The position numbers were made by a program, and so were the translations under genes. Shown piece after piece: positions 1 to 10,826 of a stretch of DNA of 64,000 bases. A model generated the notes under the pieces. The model ran no database searches and was not told the DNA's origin. It saw only the letters and a program-made list of their open reading frames with translations. Source of the stretch: Goekera deserti (GTDB lineage Bacteria > Actinomycetota > Actinomycetes > Mycobacteriales > Geodermatophilaceae); assembly GCF_010685995.1 (NCBI RefSeq), contig NZ_JAAGWK010000036.1, forward strand, positions 17,615 to 81,614, given 5' to 3'. Within the stretch, counting starts at the first letter, position 1; the number at the start of each line of letters is the position of its first letter.

Positions 1-396
1 CGCCAGCACGTCACCGCGCACCACCGCCTCCGGTGGCACCTCGGTCTCCCGCCCGTCCCGGACGACGACGACGGTGCCCCGCGCCAGCAGCTGCAGCCGG
101 TCGAGCTGGCGCTTGGCGCGGATCTCCTGGGCGGCGCTGATCCCGGCGGTGATCACGCCGAGCCCCACGCTGATCAGCGCGTCGCTCCACCGGCCCAGCG
201 CGAGCAGCGCGACCCCGATGGTGAACAGGATCATGATGTAGAAGGAGAAGACGTTGGTCCGCAGGATCCGCGCGTAGGTCCGCGAGGTGCCGGTGACCGA
301 GACGTTGCCCTCGCCCCGGGCGCGCCGGGCGGCGGCCTCGCTGCTGGTCAGGCCGACGGGGGCACCGGTCTCGGCCGCGCGGGTCTGGGACGTCAC
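1..396 (-). CDS. Cation-transporting P-type ATPase (CtpE-like), N-terminal part
   Basis: Partial gene: it reads leftward from a GTG at 396 and runs off the window edge, giving about 132 residues. The protein opens with a GLTSSEAAARRARGEGN-type cytoplasmic segment. This is followed by a hydrophobic pair (ILRTNVFSFYIMILFTIG, then a second span) and QEIRAKRQLDRLQLL, leading into the start of the actuator domain (VVVRDGRETEVPPEAVVRGD). This order matches the N-terminus of P-type ATPases of the CtpE/MgtA type, which move Ca2+ or other divalent cations across the plasma membrane. The phosphorylation motif DKTGT lies outside the window, so substrate and integrity cannot be judged. CtpE is preferred because of the GLT...AxxRRxxGxxN start, but this is inference. 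Confidence 0.8.
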   Translation of the reverse strand, partial: MTSQTRAAETGAPVGLTSSEAAARRARGEGNVSVTGTSRTYARILRTNVFSFYIMILFTIGVALLALGRWSDALISVGLGVITAGISAAQEIRAKRQLDRLQLLARGTVVVVRDGRETEVPPEAVVRGDVLA

Positions 397-573
397 GGCA
401 CCAGGATGACGGCACCGGCCCGGTGCGTCGTCGGCGGCAGCCCGGTCGGGTGAGGTGTCGGTGCAGGCCGGGGGCACGGACGCAGACGGCGACGCACCCG
501 GTGGGTGCGTCGCCGTCGGTCGTCCGGGAGGGCTCGGCGGCCGCTCGCGGAGGAGGGCCGGTCGGTCGGGAGG

Positions 574-1062
574 TCAGTGCTTGGCGTCGCGGGCGCGCCG
601 GAAGGAGGCCTCGATCTCGGCCTCGGCCTCGGCCCGGCCGACCCAGTCGGCGCCTTCCACGCTCTTGCCCGGCTCGAGGTCCTTGTAGGTCTCGAAGAAG
701 TGCTGGATCTCCAGCCGGTCGAACTCCGACACGTCCGTGATGTCCTTGAGGTGGGCCATCCGGGGGTCGGTGGCCGGCACGGTGAGGACCTTGTCGTCCC
801 CACCCGCCTCGTCGGTCATCCGGAACATGCCGATCGCCCGGCAGGTGATCAGACACCCCGGGAAGGTCGGCTCCTCCAGGAGCACGAGCGCGTCGAGCGG
901 GTCACCGTCCTGTCCTAGCGTCTCCTCGATGAACCCGTAGTCGGCCGGGTACCGCGTCGAGGTGAACAACATCCGGTCCAGCCGGATGCGTCCAGTGGCG
1001 TGGTCCAGCTCGTACTTGTTCCGCTGGCCCTTGGGGATCTCTACCGTCACGTCGAACTGCAC
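574..1062 (-). CDS. ppa: Inorganic pyrophosphatase
   Basis: Soluble family I pyrophosphatase, hydrolysing PPi to two phosphates and so pulling biosynthetic reactions forward. The protein is 162 aa, the usual actinobacterial length. It starts [21 protein letters not shown] and carries the family signature [10 protein letters not shown] with the catalytic and metal-binding Asp residues near residue 55, plus the downstream DDKVL and [21 protein letters not shown] blocks. Start GTG 1062 is chosen because homologs begin at (M/V)QFDVT; a much longer frame continues upstream but lacks family similarity. It is transcribed divergently from dacB, with 58 nt between the two start codons. A CACACT hexamer lies 7 nt before the start and could be a weak -10 box. 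Confidence 0.95.
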   Translation of the reverse strand: MQFDVTVEIPKGQRNKYELDHATGRIRLDRMLFTSTRYPADYGFIEETLGQDGDPLDALVLLEEPTFPGCLITCRAIGMFRMTDEAGGDDKVLTVPATDPRMAHLKDITDVSEFDRLEIQHFFETYKDLEPGKSVEGADWVGRAEAEAEIEASFRRARDAKH

Positions 1063-1120
1063 GCTGGGTAGTGTGGCCCACGAGGTGCCGGACCTGCAGG
1101 GGAAGGTCCTCCGAAGGGGG

Positions 1121-2560
1121 GTGGGGGCGGTCACGACGCCTGCTCCGACGACCCGCGCCGCCCGCCGGCAGCAGGCCGCGGCCGCCGCGCCGCGCCGCAC
1201 CGGCGCCACCGTCGCGATGGTCCTGGTCATCGTGGTCGCGCTGCTGCTCACCGCCGTCCTGCTGGTGCTGCGGGGTGGCGGTCCCGCCGGTGCCGGGTCG
1301 GCCGCGGCACCCGTGCCGGACGCCGTCCTGCCCGCGGTCGGCGACGCCCCGCCGGTGCTCGCCGACCTCGACCCGGACGCGCCGCAGCCCACCGCGCTGG
1401 ACTCCACCCTGGCCCCGCTGCTGGCCGACCCGGCGCTCGGGCGTGGCCTGTCCGCCCAGGTCGTCGACGCCCGCACCGGCACCGTGCTCTTCGACCGCGA
1501 CGGCTCCGACCCGGGCACCCCGGCCTCGACGGCGAAGCTGCTCACCGCGGTCGCCGCGCTCACCACCCTGGACCCGGCCGCCACCCTCCCGACCACGGTC
1601 GTCGCCGGCGCCACCCCCGGCGAGGTGGTGCTGGTGGGCGGCGGCGACCCCACGCTGTCGCGCACCACGCCCTCGGCCACCTACCCGGGCGCACCGACCG
1701 TCGACGACCTCGCCCGGCAGGTGACCGCCGCCCTCGCCGGGGCCCCGGTCACCTCCGTCGTCGTCGACAACTCGTTGTTCAGCGGGCCGCTCACCGCCGC
1801 CGGCTGGGGCGCCGACGACGCGCCGTCCACGTACGCCGCGCCCGTGACGGCGGCCGCGGTGGACGGCGCCCGCCTCGCCCCGGGCGGCCTGGCGCGCAGC
1901 GGGCAGCCCGGCACCGACGCCGGGGTCGCCCTGGCCCGCGCGCTCGGCGCCCCGTCGGTGCCGGTGACGCTGGGCGCCGCGCCGCCGCAGGCCCGGGAGC
2001 TGGGCCGCGTGCAGTCCGCCCCGGTGGCCCGGCTCGTGGAGCAGGCGCTCTCGCTGTCGGACAACCTGCTGGCCGAGACCCTCGCCCGGCACGTGGCCCT
2101 GACCCGCGGCCTGCCGGCCACCTTCGAGGGCGCCGGCACCGCGGTCACCGACGCGGTGCGGGAGGCGGGCATCGACGTCACCGGGGTGGTCCTGGGTGAC
2201 GCCAGCGGCCTGTCCGCCGGGGATCTTGTGCCGGCCACCACCCTGACCGGCCTGCTCCGGGCCGCCGGCGACGGTAGCCTGCCGGCCGCCGCCGACCTGC
2301 TCTCCGGGCTCCCGGTCGCCGGCTTCGACGGCACGCTGGCCGACCGTGGCGACCCCACCGGCGGCGCCGCCCCCGGCTCGGTCCGGGCCAAGACCGGCAC
2401 GCTGCTCGGGGTCAACGCGCTGGCCGGCACCGTGCTCACCGCCGACGGCCGGCTGCTGGTGTTCGCCGTCCTGGCCGACGGAGCGGTGGGCGGGCTGGAC
2501 CCCACCGAGGCGGCACTGGACCGGGTCGCCGCCGCCCTCGCCGGCTGCGGCTGCCGCTGA
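1121..2560 (+). CDS. dacB: D-alanyl-D-alanine carboxypeptidase/endopeptidase (PBP4 family)
   Basis: Class C low-molecular-weight penicillin-binding protein that trims peptidoglycan stem peptides outside the membrane. It is 479 aa. A signal-anchor follows a basic N-terminus ([19 protein letters not shown], about residues 35-53), then a Pro/Ala linker and the serine-acyltransferase fold. The three active-site motifs are all present: S136-T-A-K139, S313-D-N and K424-T-G. The large insertion between SxxK and SxN is typical of PBP4/DacB. Start GTG 1121 is preceded by a GAAGGGGG Shine-Dalgarno run; an in-frame ATG at 962 would lie inside ppa and is not used. It is followed by an intergenic palindrome at 2571-2632. 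Confidence 0.92.
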   Translation: MGAVTTPAPTTRAARRQQAAAAAPRRTGATVAMVLVIVVALLLTAVLLVLRGGGPAGAGSAAAPVPDAVLPAVGDAPPVLADLDPDAPQPTALDSTLAPLLADPALGRGLSAQVVDARTGTVLFDRDGSDPGTPASTAKLLTAVAALTTLDPAATLPTTVVAGATPGEVVLVGGGDPTLSRTTPSATYPGAPTVDDLARQVTAALAGAPVTSVVVDNSLFSGPLTAAGWGADDAPSTYAAPVTAAAVDGARLAPGGLARSGQPGTDAGVALARALGAPSVPVTLGAAPPQARELGRVQSAPVARLVEQALSLSDNLLAETLARHVALTRGLPATFEGAGTAVTDAVREAGIDVTGVVLGDASGLSAGDLVPATTLTGLLRAAGDGSLPAAADLLSGLPVAGFDGTLADRGDPTGGAAPGSVRAKTGTLLGVNALAGTVLTADGRLLVFAVLADGAVGGLDPTEAALDRVAAALAGCGCR

Positions 2561-2570
2561 CCCACCCGCG

Positions 2571-2632
2571 CAGGACCGACACGAACAGCCCGCAGAGATG
2601 GCCATCTCTGCGGGCTGTTCGTGTCGATCCTG
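2571..2632. repeat. 62-bp near-perfect intergenic palindrome (copy 1)
   Basis: The two 31-nt arms meet at GATGGCCATC (centre 2601/2602) and pair completely except for one C/A mismatch (2576/2627). A second copy of the same element lies at 29686-29745. Arm positions that differ between copies change on both sides: A-T here becomes T-A there at 2587/2616, and A-T becomes C-G at 2594/2609. This copy lies in the 158-nt gap between dacB and the metalloprotease gene. No T-run follows it. It could be a terminator, a REP-like element or a protein-binding palindrome. Confidence 0.85.
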
Positions 2633-2706
2633 TCCGTGGCGGCACGACGCTGCCCGGGGTCGCCCACCGGCCGGTCCGCGGCGGCGGGGGCGCGCCGGCC
2701 CGACGT

Positions 2707-2712
2707 TAGGGT
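2707..2712 (+). promoter_or_regulatory. -10 box TAGGGT, probable leaderless start
   Basis: TAGGGT lies exactly 6 nt before the ATG at 2719 with no Shine-Dalgarno sequence between. This spacing puts the expected transcription start at the start codon. No clear -35 hexamer is visible. Confidence 0.5.
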
Positions 2713-2718
2713 GGGGCG

Positions 2719-3816
2719 ATGAGCAGCCCCTCGTCCCTGGTCGACTGGGATCTCGCCGGGCGCACGGCCCGCCGGCTGCTCCGGCCCGGCCCGGCCACCA
2801 CCCGCGAGGAGGCCGCCGCGGTCGTCCGGGAGCTGCACGAGGCCGCCGCGCTGGCGGTGTCGCACGTCGAGGGGCTCACGGGCCTGCACCCGGTGCCCGG
2901 TGGCCCGGAGCCCACCGTCGCCGTGGTGGACCGGCCCGGCTGGGTGGACGCCAACGCCGCCGGCATGTCCGCCCTGATCACCCCGCTGGCCGCGGCGCTG
3001 CAGGAGAAGCAGGGCCGGCAGTCCGGCCGGCTGGCCACCGCCGTCGGGTCCCGGGTCACCGGCGCCCAGGCCGGCGGTCTGCTCGCCTTCATCTCCTCCC
3101 GGGTGCTCGGCCAGTACGAGGTCTTCGGCACCGACGGCCGGCTGCTGCTGGTCGCGCCCAACATCGTGGAGACCGAGCGGCGCCTGGGCGTGGACCCCTC
3201 GGACTTCCGGCTGTGGGTCTGCCTGCACGAGGTCACCCACCAGCTGCAGTTCACCGCCGTCCCCTGGCTCAAGCCCTACCTCGAGGCGCAGATGGGCGAG
3301 TTCATCGAGGCCACCGACCTCACCCCCGACCTGCTGCGCGAGCGCCTCGGCGACGTCGTCCGCAGCCTGTCCGACGCCGTCCGCGGCACCCCCACCGCCG
3401 ACGACGACGCCCCGCAGGGGCTGATGGCGCTGGTCAGCGACCCCGCCCAGCGCGCGGTGCTGGACCGGGTCACGGCGGTCATGAGCCTGGTCGAGGGGCA
3501 CGCCGAGTTCGTGATGGACGGCGTCGGCCCGGACGTCGTGCCCTCGGTGGTGACCCTGCGCAAGCGCTTCAACCAGCGGCGCAAGGGCCGCGGGCCGATC
3601 GACCGCGTGCTGCGCCGGCTGCTGGGCCTGGAGCAGAAGATGCAGCAGTACGCCGACGGCCGGCACTTCGTCTCCGGCGTGGTCGCGCAGGTCGGCATGA
3701 CGGGGTTCAACACCGTGTGGACCGGTCCGGAGACGCTGCCGCTCAAGGAGGAGCTCACCGCTCCTGAGCAGTGGGTGCAGCGCGTGCTGGGCGTGAGCCC
3801 GGCCGTGCACGCCTGA
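2719..3816 (+). CDS. Zinc-dependent metalloprotease (DUF2342 family)
   Basis: Predicted soluble zincin of 365 aa. The zinc motif H-E-V-T-H ([13 protein letters not shown]) is near residue 175, and a distal acidic metal-ligand candidate is in [17 protein letters not shown] near residue 260. The family is widespread in actinobacteria and is sometimes annotated as coenzyme F420 biosynthesis-associated, but no substrate is established and nothing here indicates F420 synthesis. The gene sits directly before tilS, a conserved order in this phylum. The start is ATG 2719, with a -10-like hexamer 6 nt upstream. The stop codon at 3814-3816 is 14 nt before the chosen tilS start, so the genes are probably cotranscribed. 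Confidence 0.88.
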   Translation: MSSPSSLVDWDLAGRTARRLLRPGPATTREEAAAVVRELHEAAALAVSHVEGLTGLHPVPGGPEPTVAVVDRPGWVDANAAGMSALITPLAAALQEKQGRQSGRLATAVGSRVTGAQAGGLLAFISSRVLGQYEVFGTDGRLLLVAPNIVETERRLGVDPSDFRLWVCLHEVTHQLQFTAVPWLKPYLEAQMGEFIEATDLTPDLLRERLGDVVRSLSDAVRGTPTADDDAPQGLMALVSDPAQRAVLDRVTAVMSLVEGHAEFVMDGVGPDVVPSVVTLRKRFNQRRKGRGPIDRVLRRLLGLEQKMQQYADGRHFVSGVVAQVGMTGFNTVWTGPETLPLKEELTAPEQWVQRVLGVSPAVHA

Positions 3817-3830
3817 GCCCCGCACCCGTC

Positions 3831-5504
3831 GTGGCCGGGCCGCACCCCGCGGTCGCCGCCCTGCGCGTCGCGGTGCGCCCCGGGCTGGCGCGTGCCGCGG
3901 GCAGGACCGTGCTGGTCGGCTGCAGCGGGGGAGCGGACTCGGTGGCGCTGGCCGCCGCGCTCGCCGTCGAGGCGCCCCGGGCCGGGGTGCGGTGCGGGGC
4001 GGTGACCGTCGACCACGGGCTGCAGCAGGGCTCGGCCGCGCGCGCCGCGGCCACCGCGGAGCTGGTGCGCGGGCTGGGCCTGGACCCGGTGCTGGTCGCC
4101 CGCGCCGAGGTCGCCGCCGACGGCGGGCCGGAGGGCGCCGCCCGCGCGGCGCGGCTGGCCGCCGTGCGCTCGGTGGCCGGCACGGTGGCCGGCCCGGTGA
4201 CGGTGGCCCTGGCGCACACGCTGGACGACCAGGCCGAGACCGTCCTGCTCGGCCTCGGCCGCGGCTCCGGGCCGCGCTCGGTCGCCGGCATGGTCGAGCA
4301 CCGGGACGACGGGGACCTGCGCTGGTGGCGACCGCTGCTGGCCGAGCGCCGCGGCACCACCCGCGCGGCGTGCCGGGCGCTCGGGCTCCCGGTGTGGGAG
4401 GACCCCTGGAACACCGACCCGGCCTACCGCCGGGTGCGGCTGCGCACCGAGGTGCTGCCGCTGCTGGAGGACGCCCTGGGCGGCGGGGTCGCACCCGCGC
4501 TGGCCCGCACCGCCGCGCTGCTGCGCGAGGACCTCGACGCCCTCGACGCCCTGGCCGCCGCCCGGCTGGCCGCGCTGCTGGAGCCGGCGGGCACGCTGCC
4601 GGCGGCACCGCTGGCCGACCTGCCGCCCGCGCTGCGCCGCCGGGTGCTCCGCGGCTGGCTCACCGGCGCCGGCGTGGCCGACCTGCAGTCGGTGCACCTG
4701 CTCGCCGTCGACGCGCTGGTGACCGGCTGGCGCGGGCAGCGGGCGGTGAGCCTGCCGGGCGGTGTCGGGGTGGTCCGGCGGTCTGGCAGGCTGGCCCTCG
4801 AGCCCACCCGGGTCCCGGGGGGCGCCGCCGCCCGTCCCGGGCCGGTGCACGACAGCCGAGGAGACCCGAGCGTGAGCCAGTCCGTCCCCGCACCCGAGGC
4901 AGCGGCCGCCGGCGAGCCGGCCCCCGGGAGCCCTGTCGACGGCCCGCTGGGCCCGGACCACGGCTACGGCCCCGACATCGACCACGTGCTGCTCACCGAG
5001 GAGCAGATCCAGCAGAAGATCCGCGAGCTGGCCACGAGGATCGCGGTCGACTACGCCGGCCGCGAGGTGCTGCTGGTCGGCGTCCTCAAGGGCGCGGTGC
5101 TGTTCATGAGCGACTTCGCCCGCGCCCTGCAGCTGCCCACCCAGATGGAGTTCATGGCCGTCTCCTCCTACGGGTCGGCCACCAGCTCCTCCGGCGTCGT
5201 CCGGATCCTCAAGGACCTGGACCGGGACATCACCGACAAGCACGTGCTGGTGCTCGAGGACATCATCGACTCCGGCCTCACGCTGTCCTGGCTGCTGAAG
5301 AACCTGGGCGGCCGGCGCCCGGCGAGCCTGGAGGTCTGCGCGCTGCTGCGCAAGCCCGACGCGGTCAAGGTCGACGTGCCGGTGAAGTACATCGGGTTCG
5401 ACATCCCCAACGAGTTCGTCGTCGGCTACGGCCTGGACTACGCCGAGCGCTACCGCGACCTGCCCTACATCGCCACGCTGAGGCCCGAGGTCTACAGCTC
5501 CTGA
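3831..5504 (+). CDS. tilS: TilS-Hpt: tRNA(Ile)-lysidine synthetase read in frame into hypoxanthine phosphoribosyltransferase
   Basis: One uninterrupted frame encodes two enzymes. Residues 1 to about 320 are TilS, which converts C34 of tRNA-Ile(CAU) to lysidine. It has the PP-loop [13 protein letters not shown], the DHGL motif, [14 protein letters not shown], and a short C-terminal domain ending [16 protein letters not shown]. After a linker, the last ~190 residues are an Hpt-type phosphoribosyltransferase. There is no stop codon between them. GTG 3831 is chosen because TilS similarity begins just after it; a weaker CTG lies at 3813. A second start at 4872 with a strong ribosome site means Hpt is probably also made separately. 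Fused TilS/HprT proteins are known in other bacteria. Whether the full-length fusion accumulates here is not known. Confidence 0.85.
   Translation: MAGPHPAVAALRVAVRPGLARAAGRTVLVGCSGGADSVALAAALAVEAPRAGVRCGAVTVDHGLQQGSAARAAATAELVRGLGLDPVLVARAEVAADGGPEGAARAARLAAVRSVAGTVAGPVTVALAHTLDDQAETVLLGLGRGSGPRSVAGMVEHRDDGDLRWWRPLLAERRGTTRAACRALGLPVWEDPWNTDPAYRRVRLRTEVLPLLEDALGGGVAPALARTAALLREDLDALDALAAARLAALLEPAGTLPAAPLADLPPALRRRVLRGWLTGAGVADLQSVHLLAVDALVTGWRGQRAVSLPGGVGVVRRSGRLALEPTRVPGGAAARPGPVHDSRGDPSVSQSVPAPEAAAAGEPAPGSPVDGPLGPDHGYGPDIDHVLLTEEQIQQKIRELATRIAVDYAGREVLLVGVLKGAVLFMSDFARALQLPTQMEFMAVSSYGSATSSSGVVRILKDLDRDITDKHVLVLEDIIDSGLTLSWLLKNLGGRRPASLEVCALLRKPDAVKVDVPVKYIGFDIPNEFVVGYGLDYAERYRDLPYIATLRPEVYSS
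4858..4874 (+). promoter_or_regulatory. Internal ribosome binding site and GTG start for hpt
   Basis: GAGGAG (4858-4863), 8 nt of spacer, then GTG (4872) followed by AGCCAG. This is a near-ideal actinobacterial ribosome site inside the continuous tilS-hpt frame. It supports independent translation of the phosphoribosyltransferase. Confidence 0.7.
4872..5504 (+). CDS. hpt: Hypoxanthine phosphoribosyltransferase (separate product from the internal start)
   Basis: Purine salvage: transfers phosphoribose from PRPP to hypoxanthine or guanine to give IMP or GMP. The 210-aa product begins with a ~35-aa Pro/Ala/Gly-rich tail and then the conserved domain starting [19 protein letters not shown]. The PRPP loop is [14 protein letters not shown] (residues about 125-138). 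[15 protein letters not shown] is the PPi loop, and [19 protein letters not shown] is the C-terminal base-binding block. This is the usual length for Hpt. It is the same frame as tilS; the internal GAGGAG-n8-GTG makes an independent product likely. It precedes ftsH, as in many actinobacteria. Confidence 0.8.
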   Translation: MSQSVPAPEAAAAGEPAPGSPVDGPLGPDHGYGPDIDHVLLTEEQIQQKIRELATRIAVDYAGREVLLVGVLKGAVLFMSDFARALQLPTQMEFMAVSSYGSATSSSGVVRILKDLDRDITDKHVLVLEDIIDSGLTLSWLLKNLGGRRPASLEVCALLRKPDAVKVDVPVKYIGFDIPNEFVVGYGLDYAERYRDLPYIATLRPEVYSS

Positions 5505-5508
5505 GCCA

Positions 5509-5534
5509 CCGGCCCCGCCGCGGGCGGGGTCCGG
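5509..5534 (+). terminator. GC hairpin after hpt
   Basis: CCGGCCCCGCC pairs with GGCGGGGTCCGG (one bulged T) 5 nt after the hpt stop codon. There is no U-tract, as is common in high-GC actinobacteria. Confidence 0.5.
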
Positions 5535-5723
5535 CGTCGTCGTCCCTCGTCCAGGTGGGGGTCGGCCTTCGTCGAGCGGGCGCACAGCATCCCCGGTGTA
5601 CCGTCGTCGCAACGACGTCGCCCTCTGCGGCGGGGGCCTCTCCCGGCCGTACGCGGCGTCCGGTGACGTTCAGGAGGGTCGACGGGCAGGCGGGGCACGC
5701 GCTCCCCAGCCCGGCATCTGTGT
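5535..5723 (+). other. Leader region of ftsH operon
   Basis: No gene is seen here. A TACCGT hexamer at 5599-5604 overlaps an inverted repeat, CGTCGT-cgca-ACGACG (5602-5617), which could be a promoter with an operator. No -35 element is recognisable, so this is only a candidate control region for the ftsH-fol operon. Confidence 0.3.
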
Positions 5724-7732
<2,009 letters not shown>

Positions 7733-7736
<4 letters not shown>

Positions 7737-8392
7737 GCCGCGGCGCCAGCACCACCAGCGACCGGGCCGGCTCCGACGTCGGCCCCATCGTCGCCGGCAC
7801 GTCCCGCGACCGCACCGCGACCGACGGGATCGACGCCCCCCGCGCCGAGGCCGCCGTCCGCGAGCTGCTGCTGGCCGTGGGGGAGGACCCGGACCGCCCC
7901 GGCCTGCTGGACACCCCGGCGCGGGTGGCCCGGGCCTACGGCGAGCTGTTCGCCGGCCTGCGCCAGGACCCGCTGGACATCCTCTCCACCACCTTCGACG
8001 AGCACCACGACGAGCTGGTGCTGGTCAAGGACATCGCCATGTACTCCACCTGCGAGCACCACCTGGTGCCCTTCCACGGCGTGGCGCACATCGGCTACGT
8101 GCCGGGCGTCGACGGCCGGGTCACCGGCCTGTCCAAGCTCGCCCGGCTGGTCGAGGTGTACGCGCGCCGTCCCCAGGTGCAGGAGCGGATGACCACCCAG
8201 ATCGCCGACGCGATGGACGAGGTGCTCAAGCCCCGCGGGGTCATCGTCGTCATCGAGGCCGAGCACCTGTGCATGGCCTCGCGCGGCATCCGCAAGCCCG
8301 GCGCCCGCACCATGACGTCGGCCGTGCGCGGCGTCTTCCGCGAGGACGTCGCGACGCGTGCGGAGGCGATGAGCCTCATCCTCGGGCGGTGA
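7733..8392 (+). CDS. folE: GTP cyclohydrolase I
   Basis: First enzyme of tetrahydrofolate (pterin) synthesis: GTP to 7,8-dihydroneopterin triphosphate plus formate. The protein is 219 aa. Zinc and active-site residues are visible in [14 protein letters not shown] (Cys and His, residues about 103-116) and [16 protein letters not shown] (Cys near residue 180). The conserved substrate blocks [21 protein letters not shown] and [14 protein letters not shown] are present. The first ~35 residues are a variable tail. It starts at the ATGA overlap with ftsH and ends overlapping the GTG of folP. Confidence 0.96.
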
Positions 8393-9252
8393 CCCCCTCG
8401 CTGCTGCCGTGGCCGGGCCGCTGCGTGGTGATGGGCGTCCTCAACGTCACGCCCGACTCGTTCTCCGACGGCGGCTGCTTCGCCGACACCGCCTCCGCGG
8501 TGGCGCACGGGCTGGCGATGACCGCGGCGGGCGCCGACTACGTCGACGTGGGCGGGGAGTCGACCCGGCCCGGCGCCGACCGGGTCGCCGCGGGCGAGGA
8601 GTGCCGCCGGGTGCTGCCGGTGGTCAGCGAGCTGGTCGCCGCCGGTGTCCGGGTCAGCGTGGACACCACCCGGGCCGAGGTGGCCGCGGCGGCACTGGAG
8701 GCCGGTGCCGTGCTGGTCAACGACGTCAGCGGCGGGCTGGCCGACGCCGGCATGGCCCCGCTGGTCGCCGAGGCCGGCGTGCCGTGGGTGCTCATGCACT
8801 GGCGCGGCCACAGCCGGGAGATGCAGGCCGCCGCGCACTACGGCGACGTGGTCACCGAGGTCTGCGCCGAGCTGACCGCCCGCGTGGAGGACGTCGTCGC
8901 GGCCGGGGTGGCGCCGGAGCAGATCGTGCTCGACCCCGGGCTCGGCTTCGCCAAGGGCGCGGCACACAACTGGTCGCTGATCGCCGGGCTGGACCGGATG
9001 GTGGCCCTCGGGCTGCCGGTGCTGCTCGGCGCCTCCCGCAAGAGCTTCCTCGGCCGGCTGCTCGCCGCCCCCGACGGCACCCCGCGTCCCGCCGACGAGC
9101 GGGACGCCGCCACCCTGGCCACCACCGTGCTGGCCGCCCAGGCGGGTGTCTGGGGCGTGCGGGTGCACGACGCCGGCCCGTCCGTCGACGCCGTGCGCAC
9201 CGTCGCCGCCGTCCGGGCCGCCCGTGCCGAGCAGAGGAGAGACCGTGCCTGA
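8389..9252 (+). CDS. folP: Dihydropteroate synthase
   Basis: Condenses 6-hydroxymethyl-dihydropterin pyrophosphate with p-aminobenzoate to form dihydropteroate; the sulfonamide target. It is a 287-aa TIM barrel with the two Prosite-type signatures: [14 protein letters not shown] near residue 15 and [15 protein letters not shown] near residue 50. It also has [10 protein letters not shown] and [14 protein letters not shown] (Lys/Ser/Arg loop) further on. GTG 8389 overlaps the folE stop (GTGA). The downstream end overlaps folB by 8 nt. Confidence 0.96.
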   Translation: MTPSLLPWPGRCVVMGVLNVTPDSFSDGGCFADTASAVAHGLAMTAAGADYVDVGGESTRPGADRVAAGEECRRVLPVVSELVAAGVRVSVDTTRAEVAAAALEAGAVLVNDVSGGLADAGMAPLVAEAGVPWVLMHWRGHSREMQAAAHYGDVVTEVCAELTARVEDVVAAGVAPEQIVLDPGLGFAKGAAHNWSLIAGLDRMVALGLPVLLGASRKSFLGRLLAAPDGTPRPADERDAATLATTVLAAQAGVWGVRVHDAGPSVDAVRTVAAVRAARAEQRRDRA

Positions 9253-9631
9253 CCAGATCGCCGTCCGCGGCATCACCGCCCACGCCCACCACGGCGTCTA
9301 CGGCTTCGAGCGCGAGCAGGGCCAGACCTTCCGGGTCGACGCCGTGCTCGACGTGGACACCGCGCCGGCCGCCGCCACCGACGACCTGCAGGAGACGGTC
9401 AACTACGCGGAGCTCGCCCAGCAGCTGCACGCGGTGCTCACCGGGGAGCCGGTGGACCTGATCGAGACCCTCGCCCAGCGGCTGGCCGACGTCTGTCTCG
9501 CCTCGCCGCTGGTGGACGCCGTGCAGATCACCGTGCACAAGCCGGACGCCGACCTCGGCGTGCCCGCCGACGACGTCACCGTGTCCATCCGGCGCGAGCG
9601 GGCCTCGGGTGACGGGACGGGCGGGCGATGA
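9245..9631 (+). CDS. folB: Dihydroneopterin aldolase
   Basis: Converts 7,8-dihydroneopterin to 6-hydroxymethyl-7,8-dihydropterin and glycolaldehyde. It is 128 aa, the usual length. Signatures are GITAHAHHGVYGFEREQGQ at the N-terminus (conserved Tyr/Glu), NYAELAQQL, DLIETLAQRLAD (Glu of the active-site helix) and VTVHKPDADL (catalytic Lys) near residue 98. Start GTG 9245 is placed behind an AGAGGAGAG ribosome site lying within the end of folP. The stop overlaps the ATG of folK. It forms an octamer in characterised homologs. Confidence 0.95.
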   Translation: MPDQIAVRGITAHAHHGVYGFEREQGQTFRVDAVLDVDTAPAAATDDLQETVNYAELAQQLHAVLTGEPVDLIETLAQRLADVCLASPLVDAVQITVHKPDADLGVPADDVTVSIRRERASGDGTGGR

Positions 9632-10146
9632 CCGGTCCGGGCCGGACCCGGGTGGTGCTCTCCCTCGGCGCGAACCTCGGCGACCGGGCGGCGACCCTGC
9701 GCGCGGCGCTGACCGAGCTCGCCGGGGACGGGCTGGTCGCCCGGTCCACGCTCTACGAGACCCCGCCCTGGGGCCCGGTCGAGCAGCCGCCGTACCTCAA
9801 CGCGGTCGCCGTCGTCGTCGGGGAGCGCGACGCCGCAGGCTGGCTGGCCCGGGCGCACGAGCTGGAGGACGCCGCCGGCCGCACCCGGGACGTGCGCTTC
9901 GGCCCGCGCACGCTGGACGTCGACCTGGTCACCGTCACCGCCGCCGACGGCACGCCGGTGCTCAGCGACGCACCGGAGCTGACCCTGCCGCACCCGCGGG
10001 CGCACGAGCGGGCGTTCGTGCTGGTGCCGTGGCTGAGCCTGGACCCGCGGGCCGTGCTGCCCGGGCACGGGCCGGTGGCCGACCTGCTGGCCGCGCTGCC
10101 CCCTGAGGACGTCGCCGGGGTCGTCGGCTGGGACCACCTGGCGTGA
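9628..10146 (+). CDS. folK: 6-hydroxymethyl-7,8-dihydropterin pyrophosphokinase
   Basis: Transfers pyrophosphate from ATP to hydroxymethyl-dihydropterin, producing the FolP substrate. It is 172 aa. SLGANLGDRAATLRAAL is at the N-terminus. Then come STLYETPPWGPVEQPPYLNAV (pterin-binding aromatic and Asn residues), TRDVRFGPRTLDVDLV (Mg-binding DVDL near residue 95) and LPHPRAHERAFVLVPW, all characteristic of HPPK. It is coupled to folB (ATGA) and to the following DUF3180 gene (GTGA). Confidence 0.96.
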   Translation: MTGPGRTRVVLSLGANLGDRAATLRAALTELAGDGLVARSTLYETPPWGPVEQPPYLNAVAVVVGERDAAGWLARAHELEDAAGRTRDVRFGPRTLDVDLVTVTAADGTPVLSDAPELTLPHPRAHERAFVLVPWLSLDPRAVLPGHGPVADLLAALPPEDVAGVVGWDHLA

Positions 10147-10667
10147 AGCCGCTGCGCCGGCGGGAGCTGGTGGCCCTGGGGGCGGTCGTCGCGCTGCTGA
10201 GCTGGCTGCTGGTGCGCCGGTTCTACGGCGACCTGCCCGCGCTGGACTGGTGGCTGCCGGTGCCGGTGGGCGCGCTCGCGGTGGCCGAGGCGCTGGGCGC
10301 GCGCACGCTGTCCCAGCGGCTGGCCGAGGAGCGTGCCGCCCGGGGTGCGGCCCGGGGCGAGGCGTCCGCCGCCCGGGGGAGCGAGGCCGCTGCCCGCACG
10401 GCGGCGGCCGGCGGACCGGCGCCGCTGGCCCGCCGGGTCGAGCCGATGCTGGTGGCCCGGCTGGCGGTGCTCGCCCAGGCCAGCGCGGTGACCGCCGCCG
10501 CCATCGCCGGCCTGTGGTTGGGCGTGCTGCTGCACACGGTGTCCGAGCTGAGCCGGCTGGCGGCCGCGCCGGGCGACGCCCGCACCGCGGTGGTCGGCGC
10601 CGTCCTGGCGCTCGCGCTCGCGGCCTCGGCGCTGTACCTGGAACGCATCTGCCGCGTCCCGGACTGA
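10143..10667 (+). CDS. DUF3180 integral membrane protein
   Basis: Small membrane protein of 174 aa, of a family typically found right after folK in actinobacteria. Four hydrophobic segments can be seen: LVALGAVVALLSWLLV (about residues 9-24), WWLPVPVGALAVAEAL (37-52), LAVLAQASAVTAAAIAGLWLGVLL (about 105-128) and AVVGAVLALALAASALYL (150-167). A charged Ala/Arg/Glu-rich loop (about 58-90) lies between. The function is unknown. The strict linkage and 4-nt overlap with folK suggest cotranslation rather than proven involvement in folate synthesis. It ends the ftsH-fol operon. Confidence 0.85.
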   Translation: MKPLRRRELVALGAVVALLSWLLVRRFYGDLPALDWWLPVPVGALAVAEALGARTLSQRLAEERAARGAARGEASAARGSEAAARTAAAGGPAPLARRVEPMLVARLAVLAQASAVTAAAIAGLWLGVLLHTVSELSRLAAAPGDARTAVVGAVLALALAASALYLERICRVPD

Positions 10668-10726
10668 CGGCCCCGACCGCCGGGGTGCGGACGGGCGGGC
10701 CCACCGGGCTCACCACCGTCCGTCCC

Positions 10727-10748
10727 GGCTCACCAACGTTGGTGAGCC
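10727..10748. terminator. Perfect 22-bp palindrome between convergent genes
   Basis: Two 11-nt arms, GGCTCACCAAC and GTTGGTGAGCC. The sequence lies between the DUF3180 stop and the convergent opuCA stop. As RNA it forms a stem on either strand, so a bidirectional terminator is the simplest reading. An operator-like role cannot be excluded. Confidence 0.5.
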
Positions 10749-10760
10749 CGGCGCGACGGT

Positions 10761-10777
10761 GATCAGCTCAGCTGATC
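10761..10777. terminator. Second short palindrome in the same gap
   Basis: GATCAGCT-C-AGCTGATC, 8-bp arms around one base, 12 nt after the previous palindrome. Probably part of the same transcription-end region. Confidence 0.4.
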
Positions 10778-10826
10778 GACGCTGCCGGCGCCGGGTCCGC
10801 CCAGCCACCCCGGCGGGGGAGGGGCG

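Noticed and set aside
1681..4608. 975-codon open frame on the minus strand across dacB, the metalloprotease and tilS
   Set aside because: It is antisense to three well-recognised genes, and its translation is Arg/Pro/Ala-rich without any domain. Long spurious frames are expected at this GC content.
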